The position numbers were made by a program, and so were the translations under genes. Of a DNA stretch of 64,000 nucleotides, positions 25,093-35,372 are shown in pieces (position 1 is the stretch's first letter; the number at the start of each line of letters is the position of its first letter). The stretch spans positions 2,542,501 to 2,606,500 of the forward strand of contig NZ_CP016027.1 of NCBI RefSeq assembly GCF_001663815.1. The letters run 5' to 3'. Below the pieces are notes generated by a model, which did no database searches, was not told where the DNA came from, and worked only from the letters and a program-made list of their open reading frames with translations. The stretch comes from Halothiobacillus diazotrophicus. GTDB taxonomy: Bacteria; Pseudomonadota; Gammaproteobacteria; Halothiobacillales; Halothiobacillaceae.

Positions 25093-26379
25093 TCACTCTA
25101 GTTCACCGTTCTTGTTGAGCCGAAAAATCCAGGCGTCGCCGAAGCCCGCGCCCTTGGACGAGGTATAACCGGCCACGGTGAAGCCGCCGTCGACGTTCTG
25201 CACGACGGCAGAGGCCCAATCCACCTTGCGGCCGCCGAAGGTGCGATCCCATCGCAGCTTCCCTTGAGCATCCAGGCGGATGACCCAGGCGTCGCCCTTG
25301 CCCGCGCCCTTGGACTGGGTGCTGCCGGCCACGGCGAAGCCGCCGTCGGCGGTGCGCACGATGGTAGTGGCCCAATCCTCCTTGCGGCCGCCGAGGGTGC
25401 GATCCCACAGCGCCCGGCCTTGCGCATTCAGGCGGATGACCCAGACGTCGGATGAGCCCGCGCCTTTGGAGTGGGTCTCGCCGGCCACGGCGAAGCCGCC
25501 GTCGGCGGTCTGGACCATGGCGCCGGCCCAATCATTTTCGCTGCCGCCGAAGGTGCGATCCCAGAGCACGTGACCTTGAGCATCCAGACGGATGACCCAG
25601 ATGTCGGCCTTGCCCGCGCCTTTGGACTGGGTATCGCCGGCGACGGCGAAGCCGCCATCGGCGGTCCGCACGAGGGCGGTTGCCTCGTCCTCCTCGCTGC
25701 CGCCGAAGGTGCGGTCCCAGAGCACCTGGCCGTGAGCATCCAGGCGGATGACCCAGGCGTCCCCCTTGCCCGCGCCTTTGGACCGGGTGCCGCCGGCCAC
25801 GGCGAGGCCGCCGTCCGCGGTCTGCACGACGGCAGAGGCCCAATCGTCCTTGCGGCCGCCGAGGGTGCGATCCCAGAGCACCTCGCCTCGGGCATCCAGG
25901 CGGACGACCCAGAAGTCGATGTTGCCCGCGCATGTGGCATCGTCCTGGTTCGCGCATGTGGCATCGCCCTGACCCACGCCCTTGGCATCGCCCTGGTCCG
26001 CGTCCTTGGACCCGATATCGCCGGCCACGGCGAAGCCGCCATCGGCGGTCCGCACGATGGCGTTGGCCGCGTCGTCCTCGCTGCCGCCGTAGGTGCGATC
26101 CCACAGCGCCTCACCGTGAGCATCCAGGCGGATCACCCAGGCGTCCACCTTGCCCGCGCCTTTGGAATCGGTGTAGCCGGCCACGGCGAAGCCGCCGTCG
26201 GCGGCCCGCACGATGGCGGTTGCACCGTCATCCTCGCCGCCGCCGAACAGGTGTTTCCAGAGCAAGGCCTCAGCCCTCGGCGGCTCCGCCTTGATCCTCA
26301 ACGGCGGCGGCTGCGCATGGCTCGGCATTGCGACAGACAGGGCGCAGAGAAAGTATGCAACGGTGGCGAGTTTTTTCAT
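25093..26379 (-). CDS. Secreted seven-repeat beta-propeller protein
   Basis: A 428-residue exported protein: an N-terminal signal peptide (MKK...SHAQ, about 23 residues), then seven near-identical repeats of about 52 residues, each built on 'LWDRTFGGSEDDWA..IVRTADGGFAVAG.T.SKGAGK.DAWVIRLDA.G'. Seven units fit a closed seven-bladed propeller. Blade 2 carries an extra 25 or so residues with a GQGDATCANQDDATCAG mini-repeat, which contains the only cysteines of the propeller. The start at 26379 was chosen for the signal peptide. There is no membrane anchor or sorting signal. Function unknown; such repeats occur in surface and periplasmic proteins. Its neighbours are the IS3 remnant and dacB. Confidence 0.82.
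   Translation of the reverse strand: MKKLATVAYFLCALSVAMPSHAQPPPLRIKAEPPRAEALLWKHLFGGGEDDGATAIVRAADGGFAVAGYTDSKGAGKVDAWVIRLDAHGEALWDRTYGGSEDDAANAIVRTADGGFAVAGDIGSKDADQGDAKGVGQGDATCANQDDATCAGNIDFWVVRLDARGEVLWDRTLGGRKDDWASAVVQTADGGLAVAGGTRSKGAGKGDAWVIRLDAHGQVLWDRTFGGSEEDEATALVRTADGGFAVAGDTQSKGAGKADIWVIRLDAQGHVLWDRTFGGSENDWAGAMVQTADGGFAVAGETHSKGAGSSDVWVIRLNAQGRALWDRTLGGRKEDWATTIVRTADGGFAVAGSTQSKGAGKGDAWVIRLDAQGKLRWDRTFGGRKVDWASAVVQNVDGGFTVAGYTSSKGAGFGDAWIFRLNKNGELE
25110..26290 (-). repeat. Tandem repeats of about 156 bp encoding propeller blades
   Basis: The seven blades are also repeated at DNA level with a period of about 156 bases. Blocks such as ACGGCGAAGCCGCCGTCGG and CCCGCGCCTTTGGA recur almost unchanged. 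The DNA identity points to recent expansion or ongoing homogenisation, and makes the copy number liable to vary. Confidence 0.8.
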
Positions 26380-26682
26380 GACGAATGGATCTCGGGTATT
26401 TCGAGCGTGTAGACCTCCGATTGTCACCACCGGATAGGTTATGCGAACAGGGGGGTGATCGTCACCATTCGGCTAGATTTGCTCCAGCTTTGTTTGTGGT
26501 GACGTCGCTCGTAGTCTCCGGGCGACATCAACTCTTTAGAACCGAGACGACGTCGGGATAAATTGGGTCATAGTTTTTGATCATAGGTTATACGGCTTAG
26601 GGGCAATACTCATTCCGAGTACTCGATCATTGTTCGGGTCACTAACCGCTATGCGCGGCCGAACCACTAATCGCCGCAACCA
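26380..26682. other. Intergenic region between propeller gene and dacB
   Basis: About 300 bases with no credible open frame, RNA structure or insertion-sequence match. It is less GC-rich than its surroundings (especially 26540-26660). It presumably contains the promoter of the propeller gene; no confident element could be placed. Confidence 0.4.
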
Positions 26683-28143
26683 TTACCCATTGTGGTAGAG
26701 CCAGTCGAGCAGGGCGTCCTGTACCCGGCTGCCGCCGCCGTTCTGCACGTTGGGTTCGTTCTGGAGGATGACGACCACGTAGCGGCGGCCAGATTCGGTG
26801 ATCATGTAGCCCGCCCCCGCGCGGACGTCGCGCAGCGTGCCGGTCTTGAGGTGGATCATGCCGCGGGCGGGTTCGCCGCGCAGGCGTTTGCGCATGGTGC
26901 CGTCCACGCCGGCGATGGGCAGGGAGGCCATCAGCTCGGGCATGATCGGACTATCCCAGGCATAGCGAAGCAGCTCACCCATCTGCCGGGGTGAGATGCG
27001 TGCCTTGCGCGACAGGCCGGAGCCGTTCTCAATGTCGAACCCCTGCCAGTTCATGCCGATTTCCTTGAGCCAGGCGTCGATGGCGGCCTTGGCCTTCAGC
27101 GGGGTGCCGGGCGGACCTTTGATCTCGGCGCCAATGGTCAGGAAGATCTGCCGGGCCATCAGGTTGTTCGACCACTTGTTCTGCAGATACAGGTACTGGG
27201 TGAGGTTTTCCGAATTGTGCTGGGCGAGAAAGACCGCCGAGGACGGCGTGATGCCCTCGCTCCACAGACCGTCGATCTTGCCGCCCTGCTGGGTGAGCAT
27301 GTGCTTGAAGGCGTAGTAGATGGCGTCGTTCGCGTTGCCGGCCACGAAGTAGTACTGGTCGGGCGTGCATTGGGCGCTGTAGGTGCCGTTCACGTCGATG
27401 CTGGGCGTGTTGGTGTCCGAGCCTTGCACGACGATGCTGGGTTGGTTGGCGCGCCCGGTACACGGCCCTTTCACGAGCTTGAGGTCGTTTTGCACCTGCA
27501 GGTTGGGGTTCGGCGGCCAGGCGCGCACGACGGCACTGCCGCCGGTGCGATCCGGCGGCGTGATGAGTACGCGGGTGGCGCGGTTGTCCAGCAGTAGGGC
27601 TTGCGGCAGGGCGTTGTAGACCCGTTCGGGATGGTTGTCGAAATCGGCGGGATCGGCCGGGCCCGGATCGAAGTAGCTGTTGTCGATAATCAGCTTGCCG
27701 GTGATTTCGCGCACGCCGAGGTCGTTGAGTTGGCGCATCAGGTCCCAAAGGTCTTCGCTGCGGAACCAGGGATCGCCGGATCCCTTGATGTAGACGTTCC
27801 CGTGAATGACGCCGTTCACCGGCAGGGCGTCGGCGTAGACACGGGTCGGCCATTGGAAATTGGTGCCCAGAATGTCGAGCGCCGCCACGGAGGTGACGAG
27901 TTTCATCACCGAGGCGGGGTTGTACAGATTATCGGGCAGATGGGCGAGCAGCGGTTTCTTGCTGTCGACGGCCTGGATCCAGATGCCCAGATCCTTGGCG
28001 CTGAGCTTCTGCTGGCGCAGGGTGTCCACCACCGACTTGGGCAGATCCGAATCGGCAGCCAGCGCCGCGGGCGGCACGCCGAGGCAGAGACCGATCAGGC
28101 CGGCGATGACAAGATTTCTGAACGATAAATCGAATCGGTGCAT
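26683..28143 (-). CDS. dacB: D-alanyl-D-alanine carboxypeptidase/endopeptidase (PBP4, DacB)
   Basis: Periplasmic class C low-molecular-mass penicillin-binding protein, 486 residues, cleaving the terminal D-Ala or peptide cross-links of murein. A signal peptide ends near residue 30. The serine motif is SVMK (78-81) within NPASVMKLVTS, the second motif is SNN in KWSNNLMARQ and the third is HLKTGTLRD. A large insert between motifs 1 and 2 (about 100-300) is usual for DacB. It is read toward the propeller gene and away from ppnP's start, and appears monocistronic. Confidence 0.94.
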   Translation of the reverse strand: MHRFDLSFRNLVIAGLIGLCLGVPPAALAADSDLPKSVVDTLRQQKLSAKDLGIWIQAVDSKKPLLAHLPDNLYNPASVMKLVTSVAALDILGTNFQWPTRVYADALPVNGVIHGNVYIKGSGDPWFRSEDLWDLMRQLNDLGVREITGKLIIDNSYFDPGPADPADFDNHPERVYNALPQALLLDNRATRVLITPPDRTGGSAVVRAWPPNPNLQVQNDLKLVKGPCTGRANQPSIVVQGSDTNTPSIDVNGTYSAQCTPDQYYFVAGNANDAIYYAFKHMLTQQGGKIDGLWSEGITPSSAVFLAQHNSENLTQYLYLQNKWSNNLMARQIFLTIGAEIKGPPGTPLKAKAAIDAWLKEIGMNWQGFDIENGSGLSRKARISPRQMGELLRYAWDSPIMPELMASLPIAGVDGTMRKRLRGEPARGMIHLKTGTLRDVRAGAGYMITESGRRYVVVILQNEPNVQNGGGSRVQDALLDWLYHNG

Positions 28144-28202
28144 GGTGCGACTGCTCTGCGGATCTGCTCTGGGGGTGTCGTCTATGGCCGTTCAGCCTGC
28201 GA

Positions 28203-28487
28203 TCACGCGTGAAACTTGCAGTGGTAGGCAACGTCCGCCGTGCAGCGCATCTGCAGGTTGCTGTTGGCCGGTGCTTCGAACACGGTGCCAGCGGGCGCCT
28301 TGAATTCAGCGGCATCGTCGATGGTAACAAACATTTCGCCGTCGATGACCGTCATGGTTTCGGCCGCCTTGAGGGGGAACAGGTAGGTGCCGGGCTGGAG
28401 AACGCCGACGCTGGCGCCGTTCTGGCCGTTGTCGAAGCGGAGGGATTGAACGGCGTCGTCGTGGTAGCGGCTGTGCTTGATGGTCAT
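28203..28487 (-). CDS. ppnP: Pyrimidine/purine nucleoside phosphorylase PpnP
   Basis: A 94-residue single-domain cupin of the PpnP (formerly YaiE) family that phosphorolyses several nucleosides. LQPGTYLFPLKAAETMTVIDGEM and FEAPANSNLQMRC-type segments are diagnostic, and length is exactly that of the family. AGGAA lies shortly before the ATG. It stands alone between dacB and the divergent prfB. Confidence 0.93.
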   Translation of the reverse strand: MTIKHSRYHDDAVQSLRFDNGQNGASVGVLQPGTYLFPLKAAETMTVIDGEMFVTIDDAAEFKAPAGTVFEAPANSNLQMRCTADVAYHCKFHA

Positions 28488-28682
28488 GGAAGTTCCTGAA
28501 ACGGTGGGATGGAAAAACGGATTGTCGGAAGACGAACGCCCCCAGCGGGGGCGGTGCGTTTCGGTGACGCAGTCTAGCTGAAACCCGGGGGTTTTTTTAG
28601 TGGGTGTTTCATTGCGGTGACCGCATCTAGGCGTCGATGCGGTACACTACGCGGCCTTGAAAATGCAACACGAATATTCCCC

Positions 28683-29781
28683 ATGATCGAAATCAATCCG
28701 ATCCTGTTCAAGATCAAAGACCTGTCAGCGCGCGCCGCCGCGCTGAGGGGGTATCTTTGACTTTGACGTCAAGAAAGAACGTCTAGAAGAAGTCGACCGC
28801 GAACTCGAAGCGCCGGACGTCTGGAACGATCCCGCCCGTGCACAGGCACTGGGGCGCGAGCGCGCCTCGCTGGCCCGTGTGGTGGAGACCCTCTCGTCCA
28901 TGGCCCAGGGGCTGCAGGACAACGCCGACCTGCTGGAAATGGCCGCCGAGGAAGACGATGCGGCGACCGTGGATGCCGTCGATCACGACGTGACCGAGTT
29001 CGAGCGGCAGATCGCCGATCTGGAGTTTCGCCGCATGTTCGCGGGCGAGATGGACGAATCCAATGCCTATCTCGACATCCAGGCGGGCGCCGGCGGTACC
29101 GAGGCGCAGGACTGGGCCAGCATCCTCCTGCGCATGTATCTGCGCTGGGGTGACCGGCGCGGATTCAAAACCGAAGTGGTGGAAGTCTCCGACGGCGAAG
29201 TCGCCGGCATCAAGTCCGCAACCATTCGTTTCGAGGGCGAATATGCCTTCGGCTGGCTGCGCACCGAAATCGGCGTGCACCGTCTCGTGCGCAAGTCACC
29301 GTTCGATTCGGACAACCGACGGCACACGTCCTTTGCTTCGGTGTTCGTCTCGCCGGAAATCGACGACAACATCGAGATCGAGGTGAACCCGGCCGACCTG
29401 CGCGTCGACGTCTACCGGGCCTCGGGCGCGGGCGGTCAGCACGTGAACCGGACCGAGTCCGCCGTGCGTTTCACCCACATCCCGACCGGCGTGGTCGTGG
29501 CCTGTCAGGCCGAGCGCTCGCAGATTCAGAACCGCGAGCGGGCCATGAAGATGCTGAAAGCCAAGCTGTACGAAATCGAAGTGCAGAAGCGCAACGCCGT
29601 CAGCCAGGCGCTGGAGGACACCAAGTCGGACGTTTCCTGGGGCAACCAGATCCGCTCCTACGTGCTCGATCAGAGCCGGATCAAGGATCTGCGCACGGGC
29701 TACGAAACCGGCAACACCCAGGCCGTGCTCGACGGGGACCTCGATCCCTTCATCGAGGCCAGCCTGAAGAGCGGCCTGTAA
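28683..29781 (+). CDS. prfB: Peptide chain release factor 2 (programmed +1 frameshift)
   Basis: RF2 recognises UGA and UAA codons and releases the nascent peptide. Translation starts at 28683 and runs 25 codons to an in-frame TGA at 28758-28760, reached through AGGGGGTATCTTTGAC, the conserved autoregulatory shift site with an internal Shine-Dalgarno. Skipping base 28758 gives a 365-residue product, coded by 28683-28757 joined to 28759-29781. The second part holds the SPF anticodon-like tripeptide ([10 protein letters not shown]) and the catalytic GGQ ([10 protein letters not shown]). lysS follows 92 bases downstream, the usual arrangement. Confidence 0.97.
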
Positions 29782-29873
29782 GCCATGGGCGCCTGTCGCC
29801 ATCCGTCTTTCGACCGCACGCCCCGAGCTGTCGTGGGCGCGCCTGAACATTCATCTACCGGAAACTGACCAGC

Positions 29874-31385
<1,512 letters not shown>

Positions 31386-31437
31386 CGTCCGCCACCTGCT
31401 ATGCTATCCGTTCGGATGGCGTGGTAAGGGTCTGTTC

Positions 31438-32256
31438 ATGCACAAGCAACTGTCACTGCAGGAAAAGGCCCGACGGTTCTCGGCCTCGAACCGCCGGCGC
31501 ATCGCTGGCAGCTTCCTCCTGGAAGGTATCGTACTGGAGGGGGACGCGGGGCCGGCCATTGGGCGCGAACCCGATGCCTCCCCCATCATCGCGCACAGAA
31601 TCCAGACCCTGATCGCCCGCTATGGGCTGCGCTACGGCCTGGGCGACGATCCTTACTGCTATGCCGGGACTCGTGTCCTGAAAAATCGCCTGCATATTGC
31701 GGATGCCCAGCTGCTGGGTAAAGTCGAGGGGGAGGTCGCCGCCCTTCGTGCACTGACGCTCACCCCCCAGTTCGAACGCTTCGATGCCGCCCGGTTTCGT
31801 CAGATCCACGCGCATCTGTTCCAGGACGTGTATGCCTGGGCGGGCGAGTATCGGACGGTGGATATCCGCAAGGGGGACAATCTGTTCTGTACGGTTGGAC
31901 GGATCGACGCTGAGTTGAATCGGATTTTTCAGCGGATGAGCAACGAAGCCGGTTTGCCGGGGCGTCCCTTGCCGGATTTTGTTCGCTGTATTGCTGACTA
32001 TTACTGTGAAATCAACGTCATTCACCCATTCCGGGAGGGGAACGGACGGGCGCAACGCCTGCTGTTCGACGAACTGATCGTGCATGCCGGCTTCGATGTG
32101 GATTGGGCCTTGATCGAGGCCGAAGAGTGGATCGCGGCGAATATCGCGGGGCACGCTGGGGACCTTGAGCCCTTGATCGAGTTGTTCCGTCGTGTGGTTT
32201 CCGAGCCCCCGCCCTCTGGCGGGGCGGTCTCTGGGAGCGCAGCCTGCGGAACCTAG
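31438..32256 (+). CDS. Fic family protein with N-terminal inhibitory-helix motif
   Basis: A 272-residue protein with a Fic domain, which transfers AMP (or another nucleotide moiety) to target proteins. The catalytic loop HPFREGNGRAQR (196-207) is intact, with the histidine, the phosphate-binding GNGR and the final arginine. DPYCYAGTRVLKNRL and YAWAGEYRTVDIRKG are the usual flanking blocks. Near the N-terminus, NRRRIAGSFLLEG holds the inhibitory pattern SxxxEG (S25, E29, G30). In VbhA/VbhT-like systems that pattern is on a separate antitoxin; here it appears fused. The gene stands 50 bases after lysS. The proline-rich C-terminal 20 residues look unstructured. Target unknown. Confidence 0.88.
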   Translation: MHKQLSLQEKARRFSASNRRRIAGSFLLEGIVLEGDAGPAIGREPDASPIIAHRIQTLIARYGLRYGLGDDPYCYAGTRVLKNRLHIADAQLLGKVEGEVAALRALTLTPQFERFDAARFRQIHAHLFQDVYAWAGEYRTVDIRKGDNLFCTVGRIDAELNRIFQRMSNEAGLPGRPLPDFVRCIADYYCEINVIHPFREGNGRAQRLLFDELIVHAGFDVDWALIEAEEWIAANIAGHAGDLEPLIELFRRVVSEPPPSGGAVSGSAACGT

Positions 32257-32556
32257 GGGTAGGGGATCCAGCCCCGCATGCCGGAAGCCCGGACCCGGTC
32301 TAGGTGGGGTCCCGATCGATCCCATCGCCCCGTTTCCGCACAAAGGGCTCCGGTCATCCACGGTGCGCCAGGCCCGACATGTCGCCAAGCGTTTGAAAAT
32401 GGGTCAATCCCGATTCATCAACTCTTGCGTCGTGTCGGTTTTCTTCGCCGTGCGCCCCGTGCTGCGGTAGTCTTACCCTAATTTGTTTGCACCCCCGCAG
32501 GATGGTCGGCGGCCGGCCTGCGGGTCGATCATCCGGATCAGTGGGGAGGTTGAGAC
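32257..32556. other. Intergenic region with hairpin before apbC
   Basis: A 300-base gap without a credible gene. Near its end, CCCGCAGG (about 32492-32499) and CCTGCGGG (32515-32522) form an eight-base stem with a loop of about 15 bases, roughly 35 bases before the apbC start. There is no T-run, so it would act in the apbC leader if it is transcribed. The first 100 bases are G-rich and unassigned. Confidence 0.4.
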
Positions 32557-33666
32557 ATGGGCTTGTTTGGCAATAAGGCGGATCCGACGAAATCGGCAGC
32601 CTTGAAAGCGGCGATCGGCGCGCTGGTGGATCCGCACAGTGGGGAATCCCTGGCGACCGCGCAGGCGGTCGAGCGGGCGGAAGTCCGCGGCGATCAGGCC
32701 GAGGTCGACATCGTGCTCGACTACCCCGCGGCGGGTTGGGAAGACGAACTCGTCGGCCTGGTCCAGCAGGTCGCGCGCACGGTGGAGGGCGTCCGGGACA
32801 CGAAGGTGACCGTCGCCTTCGTCAGCCCGCTGGGCAGCCAGTTGCAGGGCAAGGCAATGCCCGGCGTGCGCAACATCATCGCCGTCGCCTCGGGCAAGGG
32901 GGGTGTCGGCAAGTCCACCACCAGCGTCAATCTCGCCCTGGCGCTGGCGGCCGAAGGCGCGCGCGTCGGGCTGCTCGATGCCGACATCTACGGACCCAGC
33001 CAGCCCAAGATGCTGGGGGTGCGTCAGGAACCCGAGATTCAGGACGACCGTTCGATGAAGCCGGTGATGGCGCATGGTCTGCAGACCATGTCCATCGGCT
33101 ATCTGGTCGAGGACGACACGGCCATGATCTGGCGCGGCCCGATGGTGACTTCGGCCCTGATGCAGCTCCTGAACGACACCCGCTGGGATCAGCTCGATTA
33201 TCTGATCATCGACATGCCGCCGGGGACCGGCGATATCCAGATCACGCTCGCGCAGAAGGTGCCGGTCGCCGGTAGCGTGATCGTCACGACCCCCCAGGAC
33301 ATCGCTCTGCTGGATGCGCGCAAGGCCATCAGCATGTTCGAGAAGGTCAACGTGCCGGTGCTGGGCATCGTCGAGAACATGGCCCTGCACGTCTGCTCGA
33401 ACTGCGGCCATATCGAACATATCTTTGGCGCCGGTGGTGGGGCGCGGCTGGCGGCGGACAATCAGGTCGAGCTGCTGGGCAGTCTGCCGCTGGACCTGAA
33501 CATCCGCACCGACGTCGACGAGGGGCTACCAACCGTGGTGCGCGCCCCGGACTCGCCGATCGCCCGTGCCTATCGCGAAACCGCGCGCCGACTGGCGGCC
33601 GCCTTGGGCCGTTCCCAGCGGACGGGCGTCCAGGATCACGGACCGCTGATCACCATCGAGGAATAA
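32557..33666 (+). CDS. apbC: Iron-sulfur cluster carrier protein ApbC (Mrp)
   Basis: Cytosolic P-loop ATPase that carries and transfers Fe-S clusters, 369 residues. An N-terminal MIP18/DUF59-like domain (about 15-90) precedes the deviant Walker A GKGGVGKS (113-120). DADIYGPSQPKML, IIDMPPGTGD and the CxxC of HVCSNCGH, which holds the bridging cluster in the dimer, are all present. A GGGGAGG site precedes the ATG. It is followed immediately by a HAD-family gene. Confidence 0.95.
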   Translation: MGLFGNKADPTKSAALKAAIGALVDPHSGESLATAQAVERAEVRGDQAEVDIVLDYPAAGWEDELVGLVQQVARTVEGVRDTKVTVAFVSPLGSQLQGKAMPGVRNIIAVASGKGGVGKSTTSVNLALALAAEGARVGLLDADIYGPSQPKMLGVRQEPEIQDDRSMKPVMAHGLQTMSIGYLVEDDTAMIWRGPMVTSALMQLLNDTRWDQLDYLIIDMPPGTGDIQITLAQKVPVAGSVIVTTPQDIALLDARKAISMFEKVNVPVLGIVENMALHVCSNCGHIEHIFGAGGGARLAADNQVELLGSLPLDLNIRTDVDEGLPTVVRAPDSPIARAYRETARRLAAALGRSQRTGVQDHGPLITIEE

Positions 33667-34146
33667 GTGCGGATGCTGTCCATTCCGATTCCCGGCGGTC
33701 CTCAATTCGCGCTGGCGCATCTCGTTCTGGACTACAACGGCACGCTGGCCGAGGACGGCCTGTTGCTGGCCGGGGCGGCTGAGCGCATCGCGGTCCTGGC
33801 CGAACAATTGACCGTGCACGTGGTGACGGCGGATACCTTCGGCAGTGCTGCGCAGCAGCTCGACGGTTTGCCCGTTCAATTGCAGGTTTTGCCGGGCAGC
33901 GGACAGGATGTGGCCAAGCGCGCGCTCGTCCAGTCGCTGGGTGCCGCGCAGTGCGTCGCCGTCGGCAATGGGCGTAACGATGCCCTGATGCTCGCCGAGG
34001 CAGGCCTGGGCATCGCCGTGATTCAGGCGGAGGGTGCGGCCCGTGCCGCCATCGATTCGGCCGACATCCTGTGTCGTTCCCTGTGCGATGCGCTGGATCT
34101 GCTGTTGCGGCCCAAGCGGCTGAGCGCAACCTTGCGCAACGCCTAG
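33667..34146 (+). CDS. HAD superfamily hydrolase (soluble P-type-ATPase-like phosphatase)
   Basis: A 159-residue HAD-fold protein with DYNGTLAEDG as motif I (the nucleophile aspartate, with N replacing the usual x before G-T) and VGNGRNDALMLAEAGLGIAV as motif IV. This is the COG4087-type soluble relative of P-type ATPase phosphorylation domains; substrate unknown. The GTG at 33667 directly after the apbC stop has GAGG five bases before it; an ATG two codons later is an alternative. It is probably co-transcribed with apbC. Confidence 0.8.
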   Translation: MRMLSIPIPGGPQFALAHLVLDYNGTLAEDGLLLAGAAERIAVLAEQLTVHVVTADTFGSAAQQLDGLPVQLQVLPGSGQDVAKRALVQSLGAAQCVAVGNGRNDALMLAEAGLGIAVIQAEGAARAAIDSADILCRSLCDALDLLLRPKRLSATLRNA

Positions 34147-34265
34147 TCTTTCCGCGCCCAAGGCGCATCGCTGATCACCGGTTCCCCCGGACGGTTGGCG
34201 TTTTCCGGGTATCTGTTCCGGAGTAAGCTATCCGCACAGGAGCGCACAACCAGGGGAGGTGGGCG

Positions 34266-35168
34266 ATGTCACAGGGAGATTTCCAGACGGCCTTGCAGCA
34301 GCTGAAGCAGGCGCTGTACAGCCACGAGCAATGGCATCGAGACATTATCCGGTCGATCGTGTGCCGGATGCCCTACGATCTTCGGGATACGCAACCGGAC
34401 GCCCATCGGCAATGTCGCTTCGGGCAGTGGTACTACAGCGAGACTTCATCGGTGCTGCGCGTTCAGGCCGGATTCGCCGCGATCGAGACGGAGCACAAGC
34501 GCATGCACGCGTTTGCGGCGCATATGCTGATCACCCTGGCGCAGACGGATCTCATCAAGCCCGAGGATTACGACAACTTCACCAATTCGGTCGAGCGGCT
34601 GCGTCTGGAGATGCAGTCGCTGATCAGTGAGCTGGAATATTCCCTCTACAAGCTTGATCCGCTGACTGGGGCTGAAAACCGTGTCGAGATGCTGCCGGTG
34701 CTTCGACAGGAGTTGGCGCTGGTCCAGCGTAACGCACACGCCAGTTCGATCATGATCATGGATCTGGATCACTTCAAGCGCATCAACGACACCCATGGGC
34801 ATGTGGTGGGGGACAGCGTGCTGGCGACCGCCGTGCGCTACGCCAAGACGATTCTTCGCCCCTACGACCGGATATTCCGTTACGGCGGGGAGGAGTTCCT
34901 GGTGCTTCTGCCCCAGACCAGTCTGGATGAAGCGCAAGCCGTGGCCGAACGCATTCGCGAGGCGCTGCATGATCAAGTGCTGGCACATGACCACGAGGTT
35001 GCCGTCTCCATCACGACCTCCGCCGGGGTCGGCCTGCTCGAGCCCAATCTGACCGTGGAAGAATCGATCACGCGCGCCGACACCGCTCTGTACGCCGCCA
35101 AGCAGGGAGGCCGAAACCAGGTACGGGTGAGCGCGCCGGCATCCCCGTTCACTGCGGGGACCGCTTGA
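34266..35168 (+). CDS. DgcZ-like diguanylate cyclase with N-terminal CZB zinc-sensing domain
   Basis: A 300-residue cytoplasmic GGDEF protein that makes cyclic di-GMP. The N-terminal CZB (chemoreceptor zinc-binding) domain has candidate ligands H20/H24, C50 in CRFGQWYY, and H77/H81 in EHKRMHAF, the 3His-1Cys arrangement by which zinc represses E. coli DgcZ (YdeH). The GGDEF domain has GGEEF (207-211) and the RxxD inhibitory site RPYD (198-201) exactly five residues before it, so product inhibition is expected. A GGGGAGG site precedes the ATG. It stands alone between the HAD gene and a ROK kinase. Confidence 0.9.
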   Translation: MSQGDFQTALQQLKQALYSHEQWHRDIIRSIVCRMPYDLRDTQPDAHRQCRFGQWYYSETSSVLRVQAGFAAIETEHKRMHAFAAHMLITLAQTDLIKPEDYDNFTNSVERLRLEMQSLISELEYSLYKLDPLTGAENRVEMLPVLRQELALVQRNAHASSIMIMDLDHFKRINDTHGHVVGDSVLATAVRYAKTILRPYDRIFRYGGEEFLVLLPQTSLDEAQAVAERIREALHDQVLAHDHEVAVSITTSAGVGLLEPNLTVEESITRADTALYAAKQGGRNQVRVSAPASPFTAGTA

Positions 35169-35229
35169 GGCGCCCTCAATCCTGAATGAGCCCCGGGAAA
35201 GGGACCAGGAAATCGGATGAGGGAATGGG

Positions 35230-35310
35230 CTCAGGCAGTAGGCTGGCGTATGGCAACGGGGGTATGGCCCTGGGATATGGTCCAGGGGTATGGGTCTGGT
35301 CTATCGACGA
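35230..35310. repeat. GGGTATGG-type imperfect repeats
   Basis: In the gap before the ROK gene, variants of TATGG(C/T)CC(A/T)GGG and GGGTATGG recur four or five times in about 80 bases. No open frame or hairpin explains them; they may be slipped-strand repeats. Confidence 0.45.
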
Positions 35311-35372
35311 CACTGCCGCGCCGGCTGCGGTACACTCGACGGGGTTCGTGGTTGAAAGGACGAGGATGACGC

